A stretch of 64,000 nucleotides of DNA from Nonomuraea sp. NEAU-A123 (lineage in GTDB: Bacteria > Actinomycetota > Actinomycetes > Streptosporangiales > Streptosporangiaceae), in NCBI RefSeq assembly GCF_018603905.1, contig NZ_JAHFZZ010000001.1, forward strand, positions 434,001-498,000. The letters are read 5' to 3'. The position numbers and the translations under genes were made by a program. Numbering within the stretch: the first letter of the stretch is position 1; each line of letters begins with the position of its first letter. Positions 36,836 through 45,885 of this stretch are shown one piece after another. The notes under the pieces were generated by a model that saw only the letters and a list, made by a program, of their open reading frames with translations, was not told the origin of the DNA and did no database searches.

Positions 36836-38260
36836 TCAGCAACGGCGGCCGCGGTTGATGCAGTTGACCACGAACGCCATGAGCTGATCCGACATCACGT
36901 TCGCGAAGTCGGCGTGATCGGTCACCGGGTTGTGCTTCTGCTCAGGGAACGAGTCCACGGCGAAGGACGGCCCCTGTGGAACCGAGTACGTCAAGGTCAT
37001 GCGCAGCTGTGGGATGGCCTTGGTTCCCTGTGCACAGGCGCCACCCTGTCCCGGGAACACCACGTGTGTGCGGTGGTTGGCGCTGTCGGTGTTCTGGCCG
37101 TCCCAGCAGCTTGGGAAGTCTAGGATACGGACGACTTGGCTGCCGCGTGGGCAGAGCGGATATTTGTTATTTGTGATGCGGTTCTGGAAGCCGGTACACG
37201 TCCACGCCGCGCGTGCGTTGGCGCCGCCGTTCGTGGCCGCCTTGGCGTCACCCATGATGAGCTTGAGGAACCTCGGCATCGCGGTCACCTTGGCCGTCGC
37301 GTTGCCGCGGAACTGAAGGGTGACCTGGCGGGCCCGCAGGACCTGGCCGACGTTGCCGTCCGCGTCGGCACTGTTGGCGTCCGACTTCCGGTCGCGGAGC
37401 ACCGGCCAGAAGTAGGCCGACTTGTCGCCGAACCGGCAGGTGGTGCCACCCGCTGAGAGGCTCTGGTCCGTCGAGAACCCGTTCGTCGTCAGGTTGCCCA
37501 CGTAGTCGTGCAGGTGGTGCGCGCCGTTGCTCACGCCCGGTGCGACGATGAAGTTGTCCGGGTTGTTGTGCTTATTGCCGTTCGTCCCACAGGCTGAGAC
37601 GAACGTGCCCCTGGAGCCGTTCCTGCCGATCTGGAAGTTGTCGAGCTGACCGCGGCCGACCTGGCGGATGTCGACGAAGTCCTCGGGGAACGGGCCGAGG
37701 TCGGCGCATTCCTCTTCCTGACCCGTCCCGGTGGCCGAGGGGGAGGGGGAGGGGGAGGGGGACGCGGACTGGGTGGGGTTCTGGTTGTTGTTGTTATTGC
37801 CGTTGCCCCTGCGCCGGAGCTGCTGCGGCTGGTCAGTGGCGGCAGCGGTGTCCTGCGCGTCGGGGGCGGTGGTGTCCTGCGCGTCAGGCGCGGCGGTGTC
37901 CTGCTGCCCGTCGGGCGCCGGGGTCGGCGCGGCCAAGAGGGCCCCGCCGCCTTGCTGCTGCTGATCCTGCTGCTGGCCCTGGTCCTGCTGCTGACCCTGC
38001 TGGTCCTGCTGCTGGCCCTGGTCCTGCTGTTGCTGATCCTGACCGTCTGGAGCCTGCTGGTCCTGGTTGTCCGGGGCCTGCTGCTGCCGCTGTTGTTGCG
38101 TCGGCGATTGAGACTGCTGCGCCTGCTGGTTGGTCTCGTTGGCCGGATCGCAATGGTCCGCAATCGCTGGACCGACGCCGATCACGGCCGCGGACACCAG
38201 GCCGCCGGCCATCACGGCCAGAGCGGACACGGCCGCGGCCGCGCGTCTGGATCTCCTCAT
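36836..38260 (-). CDS. Secreted DUF1996-domain protein with Gln-rich linker
   Basis: The 474-residue protein has a Sec signal peptide (RRSRRAAAAVSALAVMAGG to AIADH). A low-complexity Gln/Asp-rich segment covers about residues 43-105, a Pro/Ala/Asp stretch, poly-Asn and SPSP repeats reach to about 180, and then comes the DUF1996 domain with GRGQLDNFQ, NGAHHLHDYVGN, multiple cysteines and RTHVVFPGQGG. Such proteins occur in fungi and actinobacteria; some are cell-wall associated, and the biochemical role is unknown. Its ATG overlaps the DUF4142 stop by one base (TAATG). Confidence 0.83.
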   Translation of the reverse strand: MRRSRRAAAAVSALAVMAGGLVSAAVIGVGPAIADHCDPANETNQQAQQSQSPTQQQRQQQAPDNQDQQAPDGQDQQQQDQGQQQDQQGQQQDQGQQQDQQQQGGGALLAAPTPAPDGQQDTAAPDAQDTTAPDAQDTAAATDQPQQLRRRGNGNNNNNQNPTQSASPSPSPSPSATGTGQEEECADLGPFPEDFVDIRQVGRGQLDNFQIGRNGSRGTFVSACGTNGNKHNNPDNFIVAPGVSNGAHHLHDYVGNLTTNGFSTDQSLSAGGTTCRFGDKSAYFWPVLRDRKSDANSADADGNVGQVLRARQVTLQFRGNATAKVTAMPRFLKLIMGDAKAATNGGANARAAWTCTGFQNRITNNKYPLCPRGSQVVRILDFPSCWDGQNTDSANHRTHVVFPGQGGACAQGTKAIPQLRMTLTYSVPQGPSFAVDSFPEQKHNPVTDHADFANVMSDQLMAFVVNCINRGRRC

Positions 38261-38937
38261 TATTGTCTCCTCGTTTCGACCGCCGTTGCGACGGGTGGAA
38301 CAGGTGAGGGCGTCGGGGGCTCGGGGAGCTCACCGAAGTCCACCAAGCCGGTGCCTTCGAGCAGCGTCATGTGCTTCAGCACCACGGTGTTCGCCGTGTT
38401 GGCGAACTTCCTGATCTCCTCGTTGCGGGTCCCCGCCCGCACGTCAGCCACGACGGCGAAGACCTTGCCGTGCGCGGCTCGCAACAGGTTGGCGAAGTCC
38501 TTGTCGAAGGCGGGACCCTTCTCCGTGGACAGCTGGGCCATCCAGCTCTGCTGATCGGCGTTCGCCGTGTCGGGTATGGGCACGCCGAGTTTCGCGGCGA
38601 GCGCGCGAGTCGCCACGTCCAGCTTCGTGTGATCTTCGACCAGGTGCTTCCCGGTCTCCTTCACGGCTGCGGACTCGGCGCGTGTCTGGGCCCATTGGCC
38701 AACTGGAATCTCCCAGAGGCCTGCCTGGCGTACCCTGACAAGCAGGTCACGGTCCGACGGCCCGAGAGGACCGGCGGCCGATTGCGTGTACTGGGTGGCT
38801 CCCGCTGAGGTCCCTGTCGGCAGGACCAGCAGGATCGTGACCGTGGCAGCCACTGCGAAGCCGCCGAACATGAGCAGTTCGCCGCGCAAAAGCCTGTGCA
38901 TGATCGGAGGTACGCGGGCCTTCGGGGACCGGTTCAC
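38260..38937 (-). CDS. Exported DUF4142 (ferritin-like helical) protein
   Basis: About 225 residues: an N-terminal membrane/signal helix (FGGFAVAATVTILLVLP) and a four-helix DUF4142 domain with SDRDLLVRVRQAGLWEIPVG and EDHTKLDVATRALAAKLG. The C-terminal tail is Pro-rich. Function of the family is unknown. The start may be GTG 38937 or ATG 38901; neither has a good ribosome site. It is the first gene of the operon facing the ECF sigma gene. Confidence 0.75.
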   Translation of the reverse strand: MNRSPKARVPPIMHRLLRGELLMFGGFAVAATVTILLVLPTGTSAGATQYTQSAAGPLGPSDRDLLVRVRQAGLWEIPVGQWAQTRAESAAVKETGKHLVEDHTKLDVATRALAAKLGVPIPDTANADQQSWMAQLSTEKGPAFDKDFANLLRAAHGKVFAVVADVRAGTRNEEIRKFANTANTVVLKHMTLLEGTGLVDFGELPEPPTPSPVPPVATAVETRRQ

Positions 38938-38971
38938 TCCAGAGTACGGAATAGTCAGAAATGACTGGAGT
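38936..38971. promoter_or_regulatory. Nested inverted repeats between the DUF4142 and ECF sigma genes
   Basis: ACTCCAG (38936-38942) and CTGGAGT (38965-38971) form an outer inverted repeat, and AGTCA-GAAA-TGACT (38953-38966) lies inside it. It occupies the 73-bp divergent spacer, so it could be an operator shared by both units. I could not fit a standard ECF -35/-10 pair. Confidence 0.5.
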
Positions 38972-39010
38972 TATCGGAGTGGCTACCGGAGGCATAACGA
39001 AGGTGTAAAG

Positions 39011-39565
39011 ATGTGCCCCGTGCTAGGTCATCTCGCCGGCAGGTTAGAGAGTACGGATGCCGAAGCGGAACACCGCATTGCGGTGCTCTACCAGGAGTTC
39101 GGCGGTCCTCTGCTGCGCCATGTACGCAAGTCGACCGGGAACGATCTTCAATGGGCCGAAGACGTCGTTCAAGAGACGATCGTAAGAGCCTGGCGACACT
39201 CGGCAAGACTGCAATGGGAGCCCAGCCTCATCTGGGCATGGCTACTGACGGTAGCGCGCCGTATCGTAATCGACGGACGCCGGCGCAAGAGTGTTCGGCC
39301 ACACGAGGTCGAGCCGCCGGAAGTCGACATGCTGGCGGTGCCAGACGGCTCGGAGCGGGCGCTCTCGGCCATGGTGGTCGCGGACGCGCTTCGGAGCCTG
39401 TCCGACGAACACCGGGAAGTGATTGAGCAGACCTACCTTCGGGACCGTACGATAAGTGAAGCGGCGGAGATTCTGGGGATCCCGCCGGGCACGGTGAAGT
39501 CCAGGCTCTACTACGGGATCCGGGCTCTCCGTGTGCTTCTGCAGGACAAGGGGGTAGCCGGGTAA
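39011..39565 (+). CDS. ECF-family RNA polymerase sigma factor
   Basis: The 184-residue protein has sigma region 2 (LYQEFGGPLLRHVRKSTG, then QWAEDVVQETIVRAWRH) and region 4 (LRSLSDEHREVIEQTYLRDR, ISEAAEILGIPPGTVKSRL). ATG 39011 has GAAGG seven bases upstream; the frame is open further back, but homology begins here. The stop overlaps the anti-sigma ATG by one base (TAATG). It probably transcribes the divergent DUF4142-to-NuoF operon under an envelope or redox signal; that target is inference. Confidence 0.88.
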   Translation: MCPVLGHLAGRLESTDAEAEHRIAVLYQEFGGPLLRHVRKSTGNDLQWAEDVVQETIVRAWRHSARLQWEPSLIWAWLLTVARRIVIDGRRRKSVRPHEVEPPEVDMLAVPDGSERALSAMVVADALRSLSDEHREVIEQTYLRDRTISEAAEILGIPPGTVKSRLYYGIRALRVLLQDKGVAG

Positions 39566-39762
39566 TGCATGAAGGGGTGGCCGCCTACGTCCTCGGTGTC
39601 CTCGACGATGAGGAGATAGAGGAGTTCGAGCGCCACCTCGACACATGCGCACGGTGCCAGGCGGAGCTCCAGGACATGGCCGAGATTCCGGGTCGGCTCG
39701 ACGAGCTGAAGGACTTGCCCGCCGCCTCCGAAGACGACCCACCTATGTCGATGTCACGTTGA
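39565..39762 (+). CDS. Zinc-finger anti-sigma factor (ZAS domain only)
   Basis: The 65-residue protein has a zf-HC2 motif His24-x3-Cys28-x2-Cys31 (RHLDTCARC) after a helix, and then a short acidic tail. There is no membrane helix or sensor domain, which most ECF anti-sigma factors have. The HxxxCxxC zinc site resembles redox-sensing RsrA-type proteins. It likely binds and holds off the overlapping sigma factor in the cytoplasm. A second partner could exist elsewhere. Confidence 0.8.
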   Translation: MHEGVAAYVLGVLDDEEIEEFERHLDTCARCQAELQDMAEIPGRLDELKDLPAASEDDPPMSMSR

Positions 39763-39847
39763 CGTTCTTCCCCTTTTCGGGTGATATCGATACGGCGAGG
39801 CGCGTACGCCCGGTCGATCAGATCGGGCGGCTTGGGGGAGGTGTTCG

Positions 39848-40651
39848 GTGGGCATCCACGGCGATGCGACCGTCCCTCCTGACCGGCGATTCGGCGAGGA
39901 GGGCGGCCGGCTCTCCTATGGCGCCTATCTCCGCCTGCCCGAGCTGCTCGCTCAGCAGCAGCCTCAGTCCGAGGCGCCTGACGAGCTGCTGTTCATCACC
40001 ATCCACCAGGTCTACGAGCTGTGGTTCAAGTTGCTGCTGCACGAGCTGGAGGTCGGCAGAGAGGCCATGTTCCATGGCGAGCTCTGGCAGGCCAGGCACG
40101 TGTTCAAGCGGGTCCACGCGGTGGAGCGGGTGCTGATCGAACAGGTCGAGGTCCTGGAGACGATGACGCCCCAGGACTTCTTGGAGTTCCGGGCCAAGCT
40201 GGCCCCGGCGAGCGGCTTCCAGTCCGTGCAGTTCCGCGAGCTGGAGTTCCTGTCGGGGCTGAAGGACGCCCGCTACCTCGGCCGGCTGAGGCACGCCAGC
40301 GAAGCCGAACTCATCAGGCTGCGCCGTCGGCTCGACGAGCCGTCGCTGTGGGATGCTTATCTCACCGCCCTTTCCCTGCGTGGCCTGCCGGTCTCCGACG
40401 ACGAGATCATGGGCACGCTGCTGGCCGTGGCGAGGGACCGCGGGTCGTACGACGACCTGTGGCAACTGGCCGAAGACCTGATGACCCACGACGAGACCGC
40501 CGCTCAGTGGCGGACCCGTCACGTCCAGATGGTCGAACGTCAGATCGGCACCAAGTCCGGCACCGGCGGATCGACGGGTGCCCCCTACCTGCGCGGTAGA
40601 ACCCGCCTGCACTACTTCCCGCTGTTGTGGGAACTAAGGGCCTGGCTGTGA
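39848..40651 (+). CDS. kynA: Tryptophan 2,3-dioxygenase
   Basis: The 267-residue heme enzyme opens the indole ring of L-tryptophan to N-formylkynurenine. Visible signatures are LSYGAYLRLPELLAQQQP, LLFITIHQVYELWFKLLLHE (substrate-side helix), SGFQSVQFRELEFLSG, and the C-terminal TGGSTGAPYLRGR loop. The GTG start follows GGGGGAGG. No kynureninase or formamidase gene lies beside it; the next gene downstream is the large glutamate dehydrogenase, 38 bases on. Confidence 0.93.
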   Translation: MGIHGDATVPPDRRFGEEGGRLSYGAYLRLPELLAQQQPQSEAPDELLFITIHQVYELWFKLLLHELEVGREAMFHGELWQARHVFKRVHAVERVLIEQVEVLETMTPQDFLEFRAKLAPASGFQSVQFRELEFLSGLKDARYLGRLRHASEAELIRLRRRLDEPSLWDAYLTALSLRGLPVSDDEIMGTLLAVARDRGSYDDLWQLAEDLMTHDETAAQWRTRHVQMVERQIGTKSGTGGSTGAPYLRGRTRLHYFPLLWELRAWL

Positions 40652-40689
40652 CAAGCCATGGCGAACCCTCACAAAGGAGTGAGAGCGAA

Positions 40690-43600
40690 ATGCCGCTCGA
40701 CGAGGCCAAGGATGAGCTGCTCCAGCGAGCCGCGCAACGATGCGCGGTGAGCAGCGACCATGTGAGCCCCGAGGACGCGCTGTCCTTCTTGCGGATCTAC
40801 TACCGGCACGTCGCGCCGGAGGACCTGCTCGACCGTAGTCCCGTTGACGTGTACGGCCCGGCGATGTCGCAGAAGCAGCTGGCCGAGGTACGCCCTCAGG
40901 GCCGGGCCATGGTCCGCGCCTACACGCCGACCCTCGAGGAGAACGGGTGGGACCCGGGGCACTCGGTGGTCGAGGTGGTCACCGACGACATGTCGTTCCT
41001 GGTCGACTCGGTGACGATGGAGCTGGCCAGGCATGACATCAACACCTATCTGGTGGTCCACCCGCAGATGCGGGTACGCCGTGACATGACCGGCAAGATG
41101 CTCGGCAGGGGCCATGAGGACGTCACCGGCCAGATGCTGGTCGAGTCCTGGATGCACGTCGAGATCGACCGGCAGTCCGACCCCGAGGCGCTCCGGCAGT
41201 TGGAGGCCGACCTTCAGCGGGTCCTGTCGGACGTGCGGCAGGCGGTCGAGGACTTCAGGAAGATGCGTGGGGTCGCCGTCCAGATGGCGGAGGATCTGAC
41301 GCTCAACCCGCCGCCGCTGGAGCCCGCCGAGGTCGAGGACAGCCTCGACCTGCTGCGCTGGCTCGCGGACGGGCACTTCACCTTCCTCGGCTACCGCGAA
41401 TACCGCCTGGAGAAGACCGAGGAGGGCGACGCGCTGCGCGCGCTGCCCGGCGCGGCGCTGGGCATCCTGCGCGACGACAAGATCGGCTCGGAGAGCTTCT
41501 CCGTGCTGCCCGCCGAGGTGCGGGCCAAGGCCCGTGAGAAGCAGCTGCTGATCATCACCAAGGCCAACTCCCGGGCGACCGTGCACCGCGCGGCCTACCT
41601 CGACTACATCGGGGTGAAGCTGTTCTCGCCGGAGGGCGAGGTGATCGGTGAGCGCCGGTTCCTCGGCCTGTTCACGCACGTGGCCTACAGCGAGTCGATC
41701 TCCAGGATCCCGGTGCTCAGGCGCAAGCTCGCCGACGTGCTGGACCAGGCCGGGCTGGCCCCCGACAGCCACGACGGCAAGGACCTGATCGAGATCCTCG
41801 AGACGTTCCCGCGCGACGAGCTCTTCCAGACCTCGCTCGACCAGCTCCTGCCGATCGCGCTCGGGGTGCTGCGGCTGCGCGAGCGCAAGCAGGTCAAGCT
41901 GTTCCTGCGCCGCGACGACTACGGCCGCTACATCTCCTGCCTGATCTACCTGCCGCGCGACCGCTACACCACTCAGGTGCGCCAACGGATGCAGGAACTC
42001 CTGCTCAAGGCGCTGGGCGGCAAGACACTCGACTACAGCGCGATGATCGGCGAGTCCGCCCTGGCGCGGCTGCACGTGGTCATCCGCGGCGAGCGCGGCA
42101 AGCAGTTGCCGCCGCCGGGCGTCGACGTGGAGGAGCTGGAGGCGCGGCTGGCCGCGATCACCCGCTCGTGGGAGGACGACCTGGCCGCGGCGCTGTCGGA
42201 GCTGACCTCCGAGGAGGAGGCGCCCAGCCTGACCAGGCGCTACCAGTCGGCCTTCCCCGAGGGCTACAAGGCCGACTTCCCGCCGGAGATGGCCGTGGTG
42301 GACCTGCGCCGTCTGGAGCAGCTCGCCGGCTCCGACGAGAGCGAGATCGGCCTCAACCTCTACGAGCCCTACGACGCCACCGAGGGCGAACGCCGGCTGA
42401 AGATCTACAAGCTGGGCACGCCCATCTCGCTGTCGCGGGCGCTCCCGCTGATCCAGCGGCTGGGCGTCGAGGTCGTGGACGAGCGGCCGTACGAGATCGA
42501 CAGGGACAACGACCCCGCCACCAAGAACGCCTGGATCTACGACTTCGGACTGCGCTACACCCCGAACGAGGAGGTCGACAGGAAGGACTTCAAGCGGCTC
42601 TTCCAGGACGGCCTCACCGCGCTGTGGAAGGGCGAGGTGCAGGCCGACAACTTCAACTCCCTCATCCTGCGCGCCGGGCTGACCTGGGAGCAGGTCGAGA
42701 TCCTGCGCGTCTACGCCAAGTACCTGCGCCAGGCGGGCTCCGCCTTCTCCCAGCGCTACATGGAGCGCGTGCTGACGGGCAACGTGCGGCTGGCCCGGCT
42801 GCTGGTGCGTCTCTTCGAGGCGCGGCTCGACCCCCGGCGTGGCGACGACGTGCGGACCGATCTGGCCGACGCGCTCCACGAGGAGATCCTGGGCGCGCTC
42901 GACGAGGTCGCCTCGCTGGACGAGGACCGGATCCTGCGGGCGTACCTGGAGATGATCCAGGCGACGCTGCGGACGAACTACTTCCAGACCGTGGACGGGC
43001 GGCGGAAGCCGTACATCTCGCTGAAGTTCGACCCGCAGGCGATCAGTGTGCTGCCGCTGCCGCGGCCGAAGTACGAGATCTTCGTGTACTCGGCCCGGGT
43101 CGAGGGCGTGCACCTGCGCTTCGGCAAGGTGGCCAGGGGCGGCCTGCGGTGGTCGGACCGGATGGAGGACTTCCGGACTGAGGTCCTCGGCCTGGTCAAA
43201 GCCCAGATGGTGAAAAATACCGTTATCGTGCCGACTGGCTCCAAGGGCGGATTTGTCGTAAAACGTCCGCCTGTGGGCGGAGGGCGCGAAGAGCTGCTCA
43301 CCGAGGGCGTGGCGTGCTACCGGATGTTCATCTCCGGGCTGCTCGACATCACCGACAACCTGGTCGACGGCAAGGTCGTGCCGCCGCTGGACACGGTCAG
43401 GCACGACGGCGACGACACCTACCTGGTGGTCGCCGCCGACAAGGGCACCGCGACGTTCTCCGACATCGCCAACGGCGTGGCCAAGGAGTACGGCTTCTGG
43501 CTCGGCGACGCCTTCGCCTCCGGCGGCTCGATCGGCTACGACCACAAGGCGATGGGCATCACCGCGCGCGGCGCCTGGGAGTCGGTCAAGTACCACTTCC

Positions 43601-45561
43601 GCACGATCGGGACCGACGTGCAGACCACCGACTTCACCGTGGCCGGCGTCGGCGACATGTCGGGCGACGTGTTCGGCAACGGCATGCTGCTGTCGCAGCA
43701 CATCCGGCTGGTGGCCGCCTTCGACCACCGGCACATCTTCATCGACCCCAGCCCCGACGCCGCCCGCGGCTTCGCCGAGCGGCAGCGGCTCTTCGCGCTG
43801 CCGCGCAGCTCCTGGGCGGACTACGACACCAAGCTGATCTCGGCGGGCGGCGGTGTCTACGCGCGCACGGCCAAGTCCATCCCGATCACGCCGCAGATCC
43901 GCGAGGCGCTCTCCATCCCCGCGGCGCTCACCTCGATGACGCCGAACGATCTGATCAGCGCCATCCTGCGGGCCCCCGTGGACCTGCTGTGGAACGGCGG
44001 CATCGGCACCTACGTCAAGGCGAGCACCGAGTCGAACGCCGACGTGGGCGACAAGGCCAACGACTCGCTCCGGATCGACGCCGCCGAGCTGCGCTGCAAG
44101 GTCATCGGCGAGGGCGGCAACCTAGGCTTCACCCAGCTCGCCCGCATCGAGTTCGCGCGCGGCGGCGGGCTGGTCAACACCGACTTCATCGACAACTCGG
44201 CCGGGGTCGACACCTCCGACCACGAGGTGAACATCAAGATCCTGCTCGACCAGGTCGTCCGCGACGGCGAGCTGACCGACAAGCAGCGCAACCAGGTCTT
44301 CACCTCGATGACCGACGAGGTCGCCGACCTGGTGCTCCGCGACAACTACGCCCAGAACGTGGTGCTGGCCGCGACCCGCGCCCAGGCCGTCGAGATGCTC
44401 CACATCCACTCCCGCTACCTGCGGCGCCTGGAGCGTGACGGGCTGGTCAACCGGGAGCTGGAGTTCCTGCCCTCGGACAAGACACTGGCCGAACGCCGCC
44501 AGGCCAGGCTGGGCCTGACGGCGCCGGAGTTCTCGGTGCTGCTGGCCTACACCAAGCTGGTGGCCGACGCCGAGCTGCTCGGCTCCGACCTGCCCGACGA
44601 CCCGTACCTGGCCTCGTGGCTGGTGTCGTACTTCCCGTCGGCGCTGCGCGAACGCTTCCGCCCGTACATGGACGCCCACCCGCTGCGCCGCGAGATCATC
44701 ACCACCTGCGTGGTGAACGAGCTGGTCAACTCGATGGGCACGACGTTCATGTTCCGCTTCAGCGAGGAGACCGGCGCCTCGACGCCCGACATCGTGCGCG
44801 CCTACCTCGTCGCCCGCGAGGTGTTCGACCTGTCCAGCTTCTACCGCGCGGTGGAGGCGCTCGACAACAAGGCCGACACGTCGATACAGATCGCGATGCT
44901 GCTGGAGGCCAGGAAGCTGGCCGAACGCGGCACGCGCTGGCTGCTCGGCAACCGCCGCCCGCCGCTCGACCTGGCCGGGTCGGTGAGCTTCTTCGTCAAG
45001 GGCGTGAACGGCCTGCTCTCCCACATCCCGAAGCTGCTCGCCGGGCCCGATCTGGCGGCCTTCGAGGAGCGCCGCGACTCCTTCGCGGCCCGCGGGGTGC
45101 CGACGGAGCTGGCGGAGCGGGTGGCGGCCATGGTGCCCGCCTATTCGACGTTCGACCTGGTGGAGATCTCCTCGCTCACGGGACGCCCGGTCAACGAGGT
45201 GGCGGAGGTGTACTTCGACCTCGCCGACCGCCTCCAGCTTGCCCGCCTCAGGGAGCGGGTGATCGCGCTGCCGCGCGACAACCGCTGGAACGCGATGGCA
45301 CGGGCGGCGCTCAGGGACGACCTGTACGCGGCCCACGCCTCGCTGACCCGCGACGTGCTGGCCCACAGCACACCGGGGCTGTCTCCGGAGGAGCGGCTGG
45401 CCCGCTGGACTGAGGCGAACTCGGCGGCGGTCCACCGATCCCGCCAGACGCTGTCGGAAATCTGGGAAAGCGACAACTTCGACCTCGCCACGTTGTCTGT
45501 CGCCCTCCGCGCGATCCGCACACTGGTCGCCTCAAGCAGCCTTCCCCACAGCGAGGGGTGA
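40690..45561 (+). CDS. gdh: NAD-specific glutamate dehydrogenase, large (GDH-180) type
   Basis: About 1,623 residues, the size of the Streptomyces/Mycobacterium giant GDH. The N-terminal third carries ACT-like regulatory domains (VVEVVTDDMSFLVDSVTMEL); the catalytic part has GGLRWSDRMEDFRTEVLGLV, KNTVIVPTGSKGGFVVKRPP with catalytic lysines, and the Rossmann region CKVIGEGGNLGFTQLARIEF. It deaminates glutamate to 2-oxoglutarate, feeding carbon catabolism. I place the start at ATG 40690 after AAAGGAG; GTG 40648 is possible. A dispersed repeat begins 48 bases after the stop. Confidence 0.95.
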   Translation: MPLDEAKDELLQRAAQRCAVSSDHVSPEDALSFLRIYYRHVAPEDLLDRSPVDVYGPAMSQKQLAEVRPQGRAMVRAYTPTLEENGWDPGHSVVEVVTDDMSFLVDSVTMELARHDINTYLVVHPQMRVRRDMTGKMLGRGHEDVTGQMLVESWMHVEIDRQSDPEALRQLEADLQRVLSDVRQAVEDFRKMRGVAVQMAEDLTLNPPPLEPAEVEDSLDLLRWLADGHFTFLGYREYRLEKTEEGDALRALPGAALGILRDDKIGSESFSVLPAEVRAKAREKQLLIITKANSRATVHRAAYLDYIGVKLFSPEGEVIGERRFLGLFTHVAYSESISRIPVLRRKLADVLDQAGLAPDSHDGKDLIEILETFPRDELFQTSLDQLLPIALGVLRLRERKQVKLFLRRDDYGRYISCLIYLPRDRYTTQVRQRMQELLLKALGGKTLDYSAMIGESALARLHVVIRGERGKQLPPPGVDVEELEARLAAITRSWEDDLAAALSELTSEEEAPSLTRRYQSAFPEGYKADFPPEMAVVDLRRLEQLAGSDESEIGLNLYEPYDATEGERRLKIYKLGTPISLSRALPLIQRLGVEVVDERPYEIDRDNDPATKNAWIYDFGLRYTPNEEVDRKDFKRLFQDGLTALWKGEVQADNFNSLILRAGLTWEQVEILRVYAKYLRQAGSAFSQRYMERVLTGNVRLARLLVRLFEARLDPRRGDDVRTDLADALHEEILGALDEVASLDEDRILRAYLEMIQATLRTNYFQTVDGRRKPYISLKFDPQAISVLPLPRPKYEIFVYSARVEGVHLRFGKVARGGLRWSDRMEDFRTEVLGLVKAQMVKNTVIVPTGSKGGFVVKRPPVGGGREELLTEGVACYRMFISGLLDITDNLVDGKVVPPLDTVRHDGDDTYLVVAADKGTATFSDIANGVAKEYGFWLGDAFASGGSIGYDHKAMGITARGAWESVKYHFRTIGTDVQTTDFTVAGVGDMSGDVFGNGMLLSQHIRLVAAFDHRHIFIDPSPDAARGFAERQRLFALPRSSWADYDTKLISAGGGVYARTAKSIPITPQIREALSIPAALTSMTPNDLISAILRAPVDLLWNGGIGTYVKASTESNADVGDKANDSLRIDAAELRCKVIGEGGNLGFTQLARIEFARGGGLVNTDFIDNSAGVDTSDHEVNIKILLDQVVRDGELTDKQRNQVFTSMTDEVADLVLRDNYAQNVVLAATRAQAVEMLHIHSRYLRRLERDGLVNRELEFLPSDKTLAERRQARLGLTAPEFSVLLAYTKLVADAELLGSDLPDDPYLASWLVSYFPSALRERFRPYMDAHPLRREIITTCVVNELVNSMGTTFMFRFSEETGASTPDIVRAYLVAREVFDLSSFYRAVEALDNKADTSIQIAMLLEARKLAERGTRWLLGNRRPPLDLAGSVSFFVKGVNGLLSHIPKLLAGPDLAAFEERRDSFAARGVPTELAERVAAMVPAYSTFDLVEISSLTGRPVNEVAEVYFDLADRLQLARLRERVIALPRDNRWNAMARAALRDDLYAAHASLTRDVLAHSTPGLSPEERLARWTEANSAAVHRSRQTLSEIWESDNFDLATLSVALRAIRTLVASSSLPHSEG

Positions 45562-45608
45562 TTTGTCGTTTTGCGGCCGATCTGGGCTGGTCTTAGGTCT
45601 TTTTTGAT

Positions 45609-45755
45609 CTTTTTACGGCCAGCCCGGTGGGCCCCAGCCGCCGCCCGTGGCTGGGGCCTGTCCAGGGGCACGCTCCTCCGGTGGAGGTGGCTGGGCGCCG
45701 TGACGTGCGTCTTCTTGGCCCCGGCCGTGGTCTGCCGAGCCCGTGACGCGCAGAT
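45609..45755 (+). repeat. Interspersed 3'-gene repeat, copy B
   Basis: It starts with TTTTTACGGCCAGCCCGGTG after the gdh stop, then a GCTCCTCCGGTGGAGG hairpin, GACGTGCGTCTTCTTGGCC and GTCTGCCGAGCCCGTGACGC. A degenerate second core lies at about 45816-45872. Together they fill the 324-base gap between gdh and the NmrA-like gene; I see no gene there. Confidence 0.82.
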
Positions 45756-45885
45756 GTCCCACATGCGCCGATAGAGGCGGTTGGGCGGGCACCCTTGACC
45801 CCGGGTCGGGACGCGCAGGCGCCGGTGGCGGTGGCTGAGCGTGACATGTGCGTTCCTGACCCCGGCCGTGGTCAGTCCCTGTGGG

